Assembly (NCBI RefSeq): GCF_030409845.1
Contig: NZ_JAUFQQ010000005.1
Span: 1,178,001-1,242,000 of the forward strand
Length of the DNA stretch: 64,000 nt
Source of the DNA: Flavobacterium branchiarum
Lineage (GTDB): Bacteria > Bacteroidota > Bacteroidia > Flavobacteriales > Flavobacteriaceae
Reading direction: 5' to 3'
Shown here in pieces: positions 41,513 through 50,617 of this stretch (positions within the stretch are counted from its first letter, which is position 1; every line of letters starts with the position of its first letter). A model generated the notes under the pieces. The model saw nothing but the letters and a program-made list of their open reading frames with translations. It was not told the DNA's origin and did no database searches. The translations under genes and the position numbers were made by a program.

Positions 41513-41923
41513 TTAAGTTGTTTTGTTCTCCACATAATCTTTAAAACTATCTAAAATAGCTTGCCATCCGCCACGTTGCATCTCTTCGGGGTTTTCAGTT
41601 TCTGGATCGAAACTTTCAATTACTTCTACTCCGTTTGGCGTTTCTATAAAAACAATTTCAACCTTTCTTCCGTCTAGAATTATATATTCTATAGCTTCAT
41701 TTTCTTTTACCAGAGTATATTCTCCTTCAAAATCAAAACTCATACTACCATCTCTAGCTGCCATTGTAGATTTAAATTTACCACCTGTTTGTAAATCATT
41801 TTCTGCATAAGGAGTATGCCATTCTGGCGAAGGGCTATTCCATTCTTGGATATGCTTTGGAGTTTTCCATATTTCCCAAACTTTAGCTATAGGTGCTTTT
41901 ACCGTACTTTTAACTGTTATCAT
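41513..41923 (-). CDS. SRPBCC/AHSA1-family protein
   Basis: The 136-aa protein matches the AHSA1/START-like group: TVKAPIAKVWEIWKTPKHIQEW at the start, GGKFKSTMAARDG centrally and WQAILDSFKDYVE at the end. The fold forms a hydrophobic ligand cavity; specific function is unknown. It is first of three genes (SRPBCC, VOC, PhnB-like) with gaps of 11 and 40 bases, likely an operon. Confidence 0.9.
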   Translation of the reverse strand: MITVKSTVKAPIAKVWEIWKTPKHIQEWNSPSPEWHTPYAENDLQTGGKFKSTMAARDGSMSFDFEGEYTLVKENEAIEYIILDGRKVEIVFIETPNGVEVIESFDPETENPEEMQRGGWQAILDSFKDYVENKTT

Positions 41924-42114
41924 ATTGAATCGTTTAAGATTATCTCTATAAATTGACTTTTAAGCTTTTAGAACCTGACTTTCATCCATGAAGAATAGCT
42001 TTCAATGCTGTCCATCTAAATTCAAAACCATTTTTATATAAATTTACGAATTATTTAATTCAAATTTAAAGCAATCCTCAAGGCGGTAAAATATTAAGCA
42101 GAAGTTAAGAATGA

Positions 42115-42151
42115 GATAAAAAAAAATACCAGCTCATTTCTGAACTGGTAT
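42115..42151 (-). terminator. Intrinsic terminator of clpX
   Basis: ATACCAG (42126-42132) pairs with CTGGTAT (42145-42151); on the minus strand a run of T follows, downstream of the clpX stop at 42206. Confidence 0.75.
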
Positions 42152-42205
42152 ATTTCTGTTTAATCTATCTAGTTTAAAAAATCAAGACAAATTTATTTCT
42201 AAACA

Positions 42206-43438
42206 TTACGAAGCGATTTCTAATCGTTTCAATAAGTTTTTATTTAATGTTTCTTTTGCATAATCTTTATCAATCTCTAATGTTTTAACATCTGAACTTG
42301 GTAAATCATACATTGCATCTGTTAGAATTGCTTCACATAAAGAACGTAATCCACGTGCACCTAATTTATATTCTAATGCTTTGTCTACAATAAAATCTAA
42401 TGCTTCATCAGTAATTGTAAACGTTACTTCATCCATTAAAAACAATTTTTGATATTGTTTGATTAATGCATTTTTAGGTTGAGTAAGAATTGCACGTAAT
42501 GTTTCTCTATCTAAAGGATCCATATGCGTTAAAACTGGTAAACGACCGATAATTTCCGGAATCAATCCAAAGTCTTTAATATCTTTTGGAATGATGTATT
42601 GCAATAAATTGTCTTTATCGATATTGTCTACATTTTTAGATGTACTATAACCAACAGCTTGACGGTTTAAACGTTTTGAAATAATACGTTCTACTCCATC
42701 AAAAGCACCTCCGGCAATAAACAAAATATTTTGTGTGTTTACCTCAACAAATTTTTGGTCCGGATGCTTACGTCCTCCTTTTGGTGGTACGTTTACAACT
42801 GTTCCTTCTAACAATTTTAATAATGCTTGCTGTACCCCTTCTCCCGAAACATCACGTGTTATTGATGGATTATCGCTTTTACGAGCAATTTTATCTATCT
42901 CATCAATAAATACAATTCCTCTTTCGGCTTTAGCCACATCATAATCGGCTGCCTGAAGTAAACGTGTCAAAATGCTTTCTACGTCTTCTCCAACATATCC
43001 TGCTTCGGTTAAAACGGTAGCATCAACAATTGCTAACGGAACGTCTAACATTTTTGCAATTGTTTTTGCTACTAATGTTTTTCCTGTTCCGGTTTGTCCA
43101 ACCATTATGATATTACTTTTTTCAATCTCTACTTCGTCATCCAACTGTTGTTGCATTAAACGCTTGTAGTGATTGTAAACCGCAACTGACATTACTTTTT
43201 TAGTTTGATCCTGACCAATTACATATTGATCTAAGAATGCTCTAATTTCTTTTGGTTTTTTTAATATTAAATCACCAACTAATTTCGAGCTTCCACTTGA
43301 TTTTAATTCTTCTAAAACAATTCCGTGCGCTTGTTCGATACACTTATCACAGATATGTGCATTAATACCAGCAATTAATAAATTGGTCTCTGGCTTTTTT
43401 CTCCCACAAAACGAACACTCTAATACTACTTTTGCCAT
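42206..43438 (-). CDS. clpX: ATP-dependent Clp protease ATP-binding subunit ClpX
   Basis: ClpX unfolds substrates and feeds them to ClpP. The 410-aa protein has the N-terminal zinc-binding domain (Cys8, Cys11, Cys30, Cys33), Walker A GQTGTGKT at 114-121, the Walker [10 protein letters not shown] and pore-loop regions, and the IGF-type ClpP-docking loop replaced or modified at IPEIIGRLP. It is the last gene in tig-clpP-clpX order and has its own terminator. The clpP gene ends 158 bases upstream, across a gap with CAGTCGCAG-type repeats. Confidence 0.98.
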   Translation of the reverse strand: MAKVVLECSFCGRKKPETNLLIAGINAHICDKCIEQAHGIVLEELKSSGSSKLVGDLILKKPKEIRAFLDQYVIGQDQTKKVMSVAVYNHYKRLMQQQLDDEVEIEKSNIIMVGQTGTGKTLVAKTIAKMLDVPLAIVDATVLTEAGYVGEDVESILTRLLQAADYDVAKAERGIVFIDEIDKIARKSDNPSITRDVSGEGVQQALLKLLEGTVVNVPPKGGRKHPDQKFVEVNTQNILFIAGGAFDGVERIISKRLNRQAVGYSTSKNVDNIDKDNLLQYIIPKDIKDFGLIPEIIGRLPVLTHMDPLDRETLRAILTQPKNALIKQYQKLFLMDEVTFTITDEALDFIVDKALEYKLGARGLRSLCEAILTDAMYDLPSSDVKTLEIDKDYAKETLNKNLLKRLEIAS

Positions 43439-43448
43439 TTATTTTTAG

Positions 43449-43595
43449 TTTTCAGTCGCAGATTACAGTCGCAGTTCTGAAAACTGTCACTGCAAACCAC
43501 AAACTGATTTTTTTTATCCTAAATTCTTCTTCTCCAAATTCACAAAGTAATGCACTTAGAAACTTAGTGCCTTTGCAACTTTGAATCTTAAAAAA
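43449..43595. repeat. Short degenerate repeats between clpP and clpX
   Basis: The gap contains CAGTCGCAGATTACAGTCGC and a later CTTTGCAACTTTGAA unit, the same CTTTGAACC-like family seen at about 5340 and 7500. No gene is present. The sequence does not interrupt the conserved gene order. Confidence 0.4.
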
Positions 43596-44270
43596 TTATC
43601 CTCTTCTCAAAACCTCATCGATCATTCCGTATTCTTTAGCTTCATCAGCAATCATCCAATAATCACGCTCGCTATCTTTGTGTACTTTATCAAAAGTTTG
43701 TCCTGAGTGATGAGAAATAATGTTATATAATTCATCTTTCAGTTTCAACATTTCGCGTAAGTTAATTTCCATATCTGTAGCAACTCCTTGTGCACCTCCA
43801 GATGGCTGGTGAATCATAACTCTTGAATGTGGTAATGCCGAACGTTTTCCTGCTGCTCCTGCACATAATAAAACAGCTCCCATTGAAGCCGCCATTCCTG
43901 TACAAATTGTAGCTACATCTGGCTTGATATATTGCATTGTATCGTAAATTCCTAATCCTGCATAAACACTTCCTCCTGGGGAGTTTAAATAAATCTGAAT
44001 ATCTTTTGATGCATCTGCACTTTCTAAGAACAACAATTGCGCTTGAACAATATTTGCAATTTGGTCATCAATTCCTGTTCCAAGAAAAATAATTCTGTCC
44101 ATCATTAATCTTGAAAAAACGTCTAACTGCGAAATATTCAACTGACGTTCTTCTATAATATATGGAGTCATATTAGTTGGAGTCATTGCACTTACGATTT
44201 TATCGTAATACATCGCATTTACTCCTTGGTGCTTTGTAGCAAATTTTTTAAATTCTTTACCGTAGTTCAT
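43596..44270 (-). CDS. clpP: ATP-dependent Clp protease proteolytic subunit ClpP
   Basis: This serine protease forms the ClpXP/ClpAP chamber in the cytosol. The 224-aa sequence has the nucleophile Ser129 in GMAASMGAVLL, His154 in RVMIHQPSGG and the acidic residue in the later HKDSERDYWM segment. The N-terminal extension of about 25 residues before the body is probably a processed propeptide. It lies between tig and clpX on the same strand; the gap to tig contains the tig terminator, so clpP probably has its own promoter. Confidence 0.97.
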   Translation of the reverse strand: MNYGKEFKKFATKHQGVNAMYYDKIVSAMTPTNMTPYIIEERQLNISQLDVFSRLMMDRIIFLGTGIDDQIANIVQAQLLFLESADASKDIQIYLNSPGGSVYAGLGIYDTMQYIKPDVATICTGMAASMGAVLLCAGAAGKRSALPHSRVMIHQPSGGAQGVATDMEINLREMLKLKDELYNIISHHSGQTFDKVHKDSERDYWMIADEAKEYGMIDEVLRRG

Positions 44271-44377
44271 ATTTTTTTGTTCTAAGTTGTACGTTACTAT
44301 TTTATATGTATTATTTAATCAAAGGTCATACCTCTTTATAAACAATGTCAATATGTCTTATTTTAAATTGGTAACCT

Positions 44378-44415
44378 AAAAAAAGAGCGTCAAAGAATAA
44401 ATTCTTTTGACGCTC
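44378..44415 (-). terminator. Intrinsic terminator of tig
   Basis: GAGCGTCAAAGAAT (44385-44398) pairs with ATTCTTTTGACGCTC (44401-44415) with one bulge. On the minus strand a run of T follows, separating tig from clpP. Confidence 0.85.
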
Positions 44416-44438
44416 AAATATACTTATTTTTTTAGAAA

Positions 44439-45764
44439 TTATTCTCCGTAAGAAGCAGCAATAAATTCTCCGTAAGTTACTTCTTTAGTTGTTGGGTTTG
44501 CTTTTTCTTTAAACAACTCCAATAACTTTTCAGCAACAACTTGCTCAGAAAGTCTCTTTACTTCTTCTTGGTTTGACAATACTCTTGCAACAATTCCTTG
44601 AACTTCTTCGTCTGTTGGATTTGTTTGTCCAAATTGAGCCATTTGTTGTTTAATTGCACCTGTTGTGAATGCTTTCAAATCTTCAAATGTAATTTGGATA
44701 TTACTTTGAGCCATTGCTTTTCCTTCAATTAATTGAAAACGTAATCCTTTTTCTGATCTTGCGTATTCAACTTCAGCTTCTTCTGCAGATAATTTTTTCT
44801 CACCTACAGTTTGCAACCATTTTTTAAGGAATTCAGATGGTAATTCAAATTTAGTGCTCTCAATTAAGAAATCTTGAACATCTGCTAATAATTTCTGATC
44901 TGCTTGTTGAGCAAATTGAAGCTCTGCATCTTCTTTAATTTTTCCTTTCAAATCTTCTAATGAAGCTACTTTACCTTCACCAAAAAGTTTATCAAACAAT
45001 TCTTGGTTTAATTCTGCCAATTCTGCTCCGTTGATAGCTTCGATAGTAAAGTCAACATCTACCTCTAAACCGTGAACATCATCATGACTTACTTTTAAGT
45101 AATCCATTAATTGGTGATCATCTTCGAATAAACCTTTTGTATTTACAGTTACAACATCACCAACTTTTTTACCGATGAATTTATCAGCAGTTTTTTTATC
45201 TTTAAAGATAGAAAGTGAGATTGTCACAGGATTGTTAATTCCTTTTTCTTCGTTTGTAAAAGTTCCTGTAATATCAGAATCAGCTACAACTACGTCTTGA
45301 GGAATTGCTTTTCCAAATTGTTTTTGGATACGCTCTACTTGACCATCGATTAATTTATCATCAGCAGTAACGATATATTTTACGATATCATTTTTAGCTT
45401 CAAGATCAATTTCGAAGTTTGGTACTAAACCAATTTCATATTCGAATACTAATTCTTCAGCATCCCAATCAAAATTGTCATTTTCTATAGCAAGAGGAGT
45501 TCCAAGAAGATTTAATCTTTCAGATTGTACATAACGCTCCAAAGCCAAATCAACTACTTTTTTAACCTCTTCTTGTTTAATTGCCTTTCCGTATTGTTTT
45601 TCAACAAGATCTTTAGGTACTTGACCTTTTCTAAAACCTTTTACAGTTGCCAAAGGCATTTTTTCGTTTAATCTTTTTTGAACTTGACCTTTGTAATCCA
45701 TATGAACAACGTTCAATACAATTGTCTCATTTACTGCGTTTATTGCTACTCTTTTAATATCCAT
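44439..45764 (-). CDS. tig: Trigger factor
   Basis: Trigger factor is the ribosome-bound folding chaperone with prolyl-isomerase activity. The 441-aa protein has the N-terminal ribosome-binding region with LPLATVKGFRKGQVPKDLVE-like signature (MPLATVKGFRKGQVP, about residues 35-49). A divergent FKBP-like middle follows, then a helical C-terminal arm region ending in EKLLELFKEKANPTTKE. It precedes clpP and clpX, the conserved order. Its predicted promoter lies within a 13-bp-arm inverted repeat. Confidence 0.95.
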   Translation of the reverse strand: MDIKRVAINAVNETIVLNVVHMDYKGQVQKRLNEKMPLATVKGFRKGQVPKDLVEKQYGKAIKQEEVKKVVDLALERYVQSERLNLLGTPLAIENDNFDWDAEELVFEYEIGLVPNFEIDLEAKNDIVKYIVTADDKLIDGQVERIQKQFGKAIPQDVVVADSDITGTFTNEEKGINNPVTISLSIFKDKKTADKFIGKKVGDVVTVNTKGLFEDDHQLMDYLKVSHDDVHGLEVDVDFTIEAINGAELAELNQELFDKLFGEGKVASLEDLKGKIKEDAELQFAQQADQKLLADVQDFLIESTKFELPSEFLKKWLQTVGEKKLSAEEAEVEYARSEKGLRFQLIEGKAMAQSNIQITFEDLKAFTTGAIKQQMAQFGQTNPTDEEVQGIVARVLSNQEEVKRLSEQVVAEKLLELFKEKANPTTKEVTYGEFIAASYGE

Positions 45765-45790
45765 CTTCTTCTTTAATTTACATAATAAAA

Positions 45791-45825
45791 TTGGGTTGCA
45801 AAATTATAAAATTTTTGCAACCCAA
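45791..45825 (-). promoter_or_regulatory. 13-bp inverted repeat overlapping the predicted tig promoter
   Basis: TTGGGTTGCAAAA (45791-45803) and TTTTGCAACCCAA (45813-45825) are perfect inverted repeats separated by 9 bases. On the minus strand the sequence contains TAATTTTG, a full match to TAnnTTTG, with a TTG about 20 bases upstream, so the promoter of tig lies inside the repeat. It may instead be the terminator of the small membrane-protein gene upstream; both roles are possible. Confidence 0.55.
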
Positions 45826-45883
45826 CCAAGCTTTTTAATATATTGCTAAGAAGTGCTTTTTAAGACACTTACTTCCTATTCTT

Positions 45884-46228
45884 TTATCTATCCTCGCCTA
45901 ATATCTTATACGTAATAGATTCTAATATAGATAGAACGATACTGAATATTAATGCTGTCCAAAACGAATCAACTATAAACCCGCCAACAATTTCTGTACA
46001 TAACAAAATAATTATAGCATTAATCGCCAGCAAAAACAATCCAAACGTTATTAAAGTAACTGGCAATGTGAATAATACTAATAGCGGTTTAATAAAAACA
46101 TTAAGCAACCCCAATACAATGGCAACAACTAAAGCAATAGTAAAACTAGCTACATGAACGCCTGGCATAAAATTAGCAATTAGCAACACCAAACCTGCAG
46201 TAATTAATATTCTGAGTAGTAATTTCAT
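45884..46228 (-). CDS. Small phage-holin-like/DUF360-type membrane protein
   Basis: The 114-aa product has four hydrophobic segments with short loops and little else; the segment LGLLNVFIKPLLVLFTLPVTLITFGLF (in two parts around FIKPLL) matches the YvlD/DUF360 family annotated as phage holin-like. It is not a phage gene here, as nothing phage-like surrounds it. Function unknown. It follows an alpha/beta hydrolase 56 bases away on the same strand. Confidence 0.85.
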   Translation of the reverse strand: MKLLLRILITAGLVLLIANFMPGVHVASFTIALVVAIVLGLLNVFIKPLLVLFTLPVTLITFGLFLLAINAIIILLCTEIVGGFIVDSFWTALIFSIVLSILESITYKILGEDR

Positions 46229-46284
46229 ATTTTTTTCGTTTTATAATTTACTTTAAAAGTAATAAATTCAATTAAAAAGAGCAA

Positions 46285-47049
46285 TTATTTTTTCAAAAAC
46301 GCCATCGATAGTTCATAAAACATCTTTGGATTTTCGGCATGAAGCCAATGCCCAACATTTGGAATTGTCTCAATATTTGAATCAGGGAAATGCTTTTTGA
46401 TATTCTCAAAATCTGAATCTAAAATATATCTCGAAGCACCACCTCGAATAAACAATGTAGGTTTTTCAAAAACCAGATTAGCATCTAATTCTTTGCCAAT
46501 AGCCTCTAAGTTAGTATTGAAAACTGATAAATTAAATCGGAAAGCCAATTGACCCGGCTCAATCCAATACAAGTTTTTCATCAAGAATTGTCGTGTTCCA
46601 AAATCGGGTATATACGTTGTTAAAATAGCTTCAACATCATTACGACTTGGTTTGACAGAAAAATCTACTGCATTTAATCCTGCCAAAATATCCTGATGAT
46701 GTTGCGGATAATACTTCGGAGCAATATCGGCTACGATTAATTTATCTACAGTTTCAGGATAGGTTGCCGCGAAAAGCATAGCTACTTTTCCTCCCATTGA
46801 ATGCCCTAGAACATCAATTCCTGCTAATTGATTGGCTTGACAATATTCGAATACATCTTGCACCATCGCTTCATAAGTAAATACATCCGAATGAAAACTG
46901 CGACCATGATTACGTAAATCCAGAATATGAACTTGAAAACCATCGCTTGCAAATTGCGTTCCCAATGTTTTCCAATTATCAGACATCCCTAAAAATCCAT
47001 GAAGAATTAATAATGGTTTGCCTTCTCCTTCTATTTTTGAGTATAACAT
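46285..47049 (-). CDS. Alpha/beta hydrolase (YbfF-like esterase)
   Basis: This 254-aa cytosolic hydrolase has LHGFLGMSDNW near residue 17 (oxyanion region), the nucleophile elbow VLGHSMGGKVA with Ser84 and the late histidine in NVGHWLHAENP, giving a complete catalytic triad with an Asp before it. The RNHGRS segment is typical of YbfF-like esterases. Substrate unknown. It is first in a pair with the small membrane protein; the divergent lipoprotein gene starts about 210 bases away. Confidence 0.92.
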   Translation of the reverse strand: MLYSKIEGEGKPLLILHGFLGMSDNWKTLGTQFASDGFQVHILDLRNHGRSFHSDVFTYEAMVQDVFEYCQANQLAGIDVLGHSMGGKVAMLFAATYPETVDKLIVADIAPKYYPQHHQDILAGLNAVDFSVKPSRNDVEAILTTYIPDFGTRQFLMKNLYWIEPGQLAFRFNLSVFNTNLEAIGKELDANLVFEKPTLFIRGGASRYILDSDFENIKKHFPDSNIETIPNVGHWLHAENPKMFYELSMAFLKK

Positions 47050-47195
47050 TTAGTGTTGGTATTTTTATCTATCGCAAAGGTAAAAAAAACTTATTTGGCA
47101 AAAGCGAGAACAATACCATTACAGCAACTGTTTTATTTATAAAAAAAAGATTACAGTTTTGTTTATTTTTTGTAAAATAATACATTCAAAAAAAC

Positions 47196-47203
47196 TATAT
47201 TTG
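47196..47203 (+). promoter_or_regulatory. -7 element of the first lipoprotein gene
   Basis: TATATTTG, full match to TAnnTTTG, 55 bases before the ATG at 47259; a TTG at 47170-47172 is 23 bases upstream of it. Confidence 0.55.
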
Positions 47204-47258
47204 CAGCAGAATCAAAAACTGAATCTTTGATTTATTTATAAATTTTTAAAACTTAACC

Positions 47259-48647
47259 ATGATTAAAAAAGTTATTTTGATGTCTTTAGTGCTTTCGCAA
47301 CTAACGATTTCTTGTTCTAGTGACAACGACGAAACCAAAACTGAAACAGAAATAGAACAAACTCTAGCGGATCAAATCGCAAATATTCTTAAACAACCTT
47401 ACTCTAGCTTAAATCCCGCAGACCAAAAAATAAAACTAGAAGCAGAAGCTAATGAAATGCTAGTACAACTAGACAAGTCTAAAAGTTCTGGTGCTATTGA
47501 AGCGATGGAAAATTTAGAAAAATTATTAGATATAAGTCCTGTTGATGTTTTTGGAGGAAAAAATGGCAACAAAGTAGAAGACATTTTAAAAGTAGCTGAT
47601 GTTTACGGTATTTACACTTGGAGCAACACTAACAAAAATTGGGAAAAAACAACTTCGACTACATATTTAAAATTTATTTTTCCAGCTAAAACAAATGAAA
47701 CAGAAAACAACGCAACGTTTTCTGCAAAAAGTGTTTCTTCTGAAATAAAAGTAAAAATGACAGATTCTTATGGATATTGGTCATATCCAAAAATAGGAGA
47801 CCCCATATACACTGTAGGAGTAGATGATTACTTCTTTTTACCATTGTCTGCGGATGCTACATTAACAATTAATAATCTACCAATTGCAAGTTTTACTCAA
47901 ACAGCTAAATACGCAAATGGAAAAGAAATCCCTACCGACTTCGCTTACAAAGTAACCCTAAATGATGGCTACACTTGGGAAATGAGTGGAACAAAAGCCA
48001 CTACAAACACTTCAAAAGCTTCTTTTGCTTATAATGGTAAAAACTTAGTTGAATTTAATGCCGGAAGTACTGCTCAAATCGATGCCTTGATTGACAATCC
48101 GGAACTAGCTGAATACAGAGGAAAAGCGAATGGGTTAATCCAATTAATGGATAATTTTGTTATTATTGCAGATATAGATTTAGTTGCCGAAACAATTGAC
48201 GACAAAGCCTTAAGGGACCTAGAATACCCTACTTATCCTAGTTCTACGAAAGATCCAAAAAATGACTACAAGGCATTTTATACAGACCAAAACACTTACA
48301 GAAGAAAACTCTCTGAAGCAACTGCTACTAATTTTAATAAAAACATAAAATTAACTTTAGTATCTAAAAAAGACGGTACTAAAATAGCTAATGTCATTAT
48401 GCGCTCAGAAAGACAAAGAGAAGATAATGTTATTGATCTACCAGTTTGGAATGAAGAATACGAATATTGGTCTTCATGGAATGAAGGAGGAGAAACATTT
48501 ACACGACACTACTTTGAAGAAGTATATTATTTAAAATTCAATGACAACACACAAATTGCTATGAGCGCTTATTTCTCAGAAGGTTTTGAAAATCTTCATA
48601 CTAAATTTGATGATTTCTTAAAAAATTTTACAGATAGAAATAACTAA
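47259..48647 (+). CDS. Uncharacterised lipoprotein, paralogue 1 of a tandem pair
   Basis: The 462-aa product has a lipoprotein signal (LVLSQLTISC, lipidated cysteine at residue 19) followed by an acidic stretch SSDNDETKTETE, resembling the flavobacterial lipoprotein export signal and so perhaps surface-exposed. The body begins with a charged helical region (about 35-85) and then a beta-rich part with motifs VEDILKVADVYGIYTW, FPAKTN, YNGKNLVEFNAGST and LVSKKDGTKIA. The neighbouring gene at 49170 encodes a closely similar protein (about two thirds identical by eye). I recognise no known family and cannot state a function. Confidence 0.85.
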   Translation: MIKKVILMSLVLSQLTISCSSDNDETKTETEIEQTLADQIANILKQPYSSLNPADQKIKLEAEANEMLVQLDKSKSSGAIEAMENLEKLLDISPVDVFGGKNGNKVEDILKVADVYGIYTWSNTNKNWEKTTSTTYLKFIFPAKTNETENNATFSAKSVSSEIKVKMTDSYGYWSYPKIGDPIYTVGVDDYFFLPLSADATLTINNLPIASFTQTAKYANGKEIPTDFAYKVTLNDGYTWEMSGTKATTNTSKASFAYNGKNLVEFNAGSTAQIDALIDNPELAEYRGKANGLIQLMDNFVIIADIDLVAETIDDKALRDLEYPTYPSSTKDPKNDYKAFYTDQNTYRRKLSEATATNFNKNIKLTLVSKKDGTKIANVIMRSERQREDNVIDLPVWNEEYEYWSSWNEGGETFTRHYFEEVYYLKFNDNTQIAMSAYFSEGFENLHTKFDDFLKNFTDRNN

Positions 48648-48656
48648 AAATTATTT

Positions 48657-48696
48657 AAAGCCGATTTGAAACAATTCAAATCGGCTTTGTTTTTTT
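48657..48696 (+). terminator. Terminator after paralogue 1, copy of the one after paralogue 2
   Basis: AAAGCCGATTTGAA (48657-48670) pairs with TTCAAATCGGCTTT (48675-48688), followed by GTTTTTTT. The same sequence with few changes follows the second paralogue, so it was part of the duplicated unit. Confidence 0.9.
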
Positions 48697-48955
48697 GGAG
48701 TTGTTTTTACTAATAATGTACTTCACCAGTAACCTGCCCAAATACCAACTCCTCCTTTTATATTCGACTTTAAACTTCTATTAGAAGGATAAAAATAGGG
48801 TTTCTACTATTTCCAATTTCATTTTGCCAGCTATTTCAAAAATCATATACACCTTTATTCGTAATCCTTAATTTTATAAAAACAAAAGCTCCATCTGTAA
48901 AATAAGGCATGAATTTAGTTTTAGTAAAAAACAATATCCTTCTATTTTTGAATCT
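48687..48955 (-). pseudogene. Decayed 3' fragment of a DUF4249 gene (duplication remnant)
   Basis: Read on the minus strand, this stretch aligns base by base with the 3' end of the intact DUF4249 gene (50609-51466): for example AACCTGCCCAAATACC and CTCCTCCTTTTATATTCGA recur on the plus strand in both places. The fragment has lost the stop codon, has an in-frame TGA and a 2-base insertion near 48790, and similarity fades after about 48955. It lies exactly where the DUF4249 gene lies relative to the second lipoprotein, so it is a fossil of a tandem duplication. The rest of the gap up to 49036 shows nothing I can identify. Confidence 0.85.
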
Positions 48956-49036
48956 AACCATTTTATCTCTAATTCACCAAATCGAATCACATAGATAAAA
49001 CTATTTTAGCCTAGTAAAAATCACTAAAATCAGGTA

Positions 49037-49066
49037 TTGTGAGATTCGCCTATAAATTTATCTTTG
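49037..49066 (+). promoter_or_regulatory. Promoter of the second lipoprotein gene
   Basis: TTG (49037-49039), 19 bases, TATCTTTG (49059-49066) match the Bacteroidetes consensus. The leader to ATG 49170 is about 100 bases. It differs from the promoter of paralogue 1, so the upstream regions are not recent duplicates. Confidence 0.65.
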
Positions 49067-49169
49067 CAAGAAATTTAAGTTCTTTTAATAAGAAAATTCC
49101 ATTATCAAACTTAAGCAAACCAATTGTGAAAATTGACAAAACATTCACATTAATTTAACCCCTTTTACA

Positions 49170-50570
49170 ATGATTAAAAAATTATTTTTAGCCTCTGTGA
49201 TTCTTTCACAGCTTACTATTTCATGTTCAAACAATAACGAGGACGAAGCTGTTATTGCTCCTCCAACAGCTGCAGAAGAAAGTTTAAAAGAACAAATAGC
49301 AAACATCCTTAAGCAACCTTACTCTAAATTACTTCCTGCTGAGCAAAAAGTAAAATTAGAAATTGAAGCTAATGAAATGCTTCTACAAATGGACAAATCT
49401 AAATCCTCTGGTGCTATTGAAGCAATTCAAAACTTAAAAAACTTATTAACTATTAGCCCAATCGACGTATTTGGCGGAAAAAATGGTAATGAAGTAGAAG
49501 ATATTTTAAAAGTAGCTGATGTATACGGTATTTATACATGGAATAACACCGACAAAATTTGGAAAAGAACTTCTTCGACTACAGATTTAAAATTTGTTTT
49601 TCCTGCTAAAACAAATGGAACAGAAAATAACGCAACTTTTTCTGCAAAAAGTGTTTCTTCTGATATAAAAGTAAAATTCACTGACACTTATGGAAGTTGG
49701 TCATACCCACAAACAGGACAACCTGTATATACTCCAGGAGTAGACGATTACTTCTTTTTACCTACATCTGCAGATGCAACTTTAACAATTGGTGGTGCAC
49801 AAGCAGCAACTTTTGTATCTGGTGCAAAATACTCTAAGGGAGTTAATACTCCTGACGAAGCAAGCTACAAAATGGTATTAAATGACGGATATGCTTTCGA
49901 GGTTAGCGGTAACAAGAAAGCTACAGATAACACAGGTAAAGCTACTTTTAGTTATAATGGAAAAAACTTAGTAGAATTCAATGCTGGAAGCACTAGTGAT
50001 ATTGATGGTTTATTAAGCGAAGAACCTCTTGCTCAATACAGAGGTAAAGCAAATGGATTGGTAAAAATTATGGATAATTTTATTATCGTAGCTGATATGG
50101 ATCTAACTGCTGAAGCAAATGATGCTAAAGCTTTAGAAAAAAGCGCAATATACCCTGATCAACTTAATTATAAAGATCCTAAGAGTGACTACAAAGCGTT
50201 TTATACAGCTATAAATACATATGAAAAAAAGTATTCAGAAGGAACTGCAGCTAATTTCAACAAAAACATGAAATTAATCTTAGTATCTAAAAAAGATGGT
50301 ACTAAAATAGCTGATATTGTTATGCGTTCTGAAAAACAAGGTGATGACTATATTTTTAACTTACCAGTTTGGGATAACGAATATGAATATTGGACAACAT
50401 GGGATGAAAAAGGCGAATTATTTTCACAACCATACCTTGAAGAAGTATATTACTTAAAATTTAGTGATAATACACAAATTGCTATGAGTGCCTATTTCTC
50501 TGACGGTTTTGAAAAACTTCAAACTAAATTTGAAGATTTCTTAAAAACTTTTACAGATAGAAATAACTAA
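49170..50570 (+). CDS. Uncharacterised lipoprotein, paralogue 2 of a tandem pair
   Basis: The 466-aa product is the sister of the gene at 47259: lipobox LSQLTISC, acidic residues soon after the cysteine, and shared blocks such as SPIDVFGGKNGNEVEDILKV, SAKSVSSDIKVKFTDTYG, SYNGKNLVEFNAGST and LVSKKDGTKIADIVMRSE. Differences concentrate in loops and in the middle (about residues 205-235). Whether the copies bind different ligands cannot be told. It converges with the DUF4249 gene; the shared terminator overlaps that gene's stop codon. Function unknown. Confidence 0.85.
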   Translation: MIKKLFLASVILSQLTISCSNNNEDEAVIAPPTAAEESLKEQIANILKQPYSKLLPAEQKVKLEIEANEMLLQMDKSKSSGAIEAIQNLKNLLTISPIDVFGGKNGNEVEDILKVADVYGIYTWNNTDKIWKRTSSTTDLKFVFPAKTNGTENNATFSAKSVSSDIKVKFTDTYGSWSYPQTGQPVYTPGVDDYFFLPTSADATLTIGGAQAATFVSGAKYSKGVNTPDEASYKMVLNDGYAFEVSGNKKATDNTGKATFSYNGKNLVEFNAGSTSDIDGLLSEEPLAQYRGKANGLVKIMDNFIIVADMDLTAEANDAKALEKSAIYPDQLNYKDPKSDYKAFYTAINTYEKKYSEGTAANFNKNMKLILVSKKDGTKIADIVMRSEKQGDDYIFNLPVWDNEYEYWTTWDEKGELFSQPYLEEVYYLKFSDNTQIAMSAYFSDGFEKLQTKFEDFLKTFTDRNN

Positions 50571-50578
50571 AATAATTT

Positions 50579-50617
50579 AAAGCCGATTTGGAACAATTCA
50601 AATCGGCTTTATTTTTT
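50579..50617. terminator. Shared bidirectional terminator between paralogue 2 and DUF4249
   Basis: AAAGCCGATTTG (50579-50590) pairs with CAAATCGGCTTT (50599-50610), followed by ATTTTTT. The TAA stop of the minus-strand DUF4249 gene (50609-50611) lies inside the stem. Confidence 0.85.

Noticed and set aside
45884..46228. Phage holin-like gene as a sign of a prophage
   Set aside because: The DUF360/YvlD type is a chromosomal family, and no other phage gene is nearby.
48687..48955. Small intact gene in the gap between the paralogous lipoproteins
   Set aside because: The only coding-like signal is a frameshifted fragment of the DUF4249 gene with an in-frame stop.
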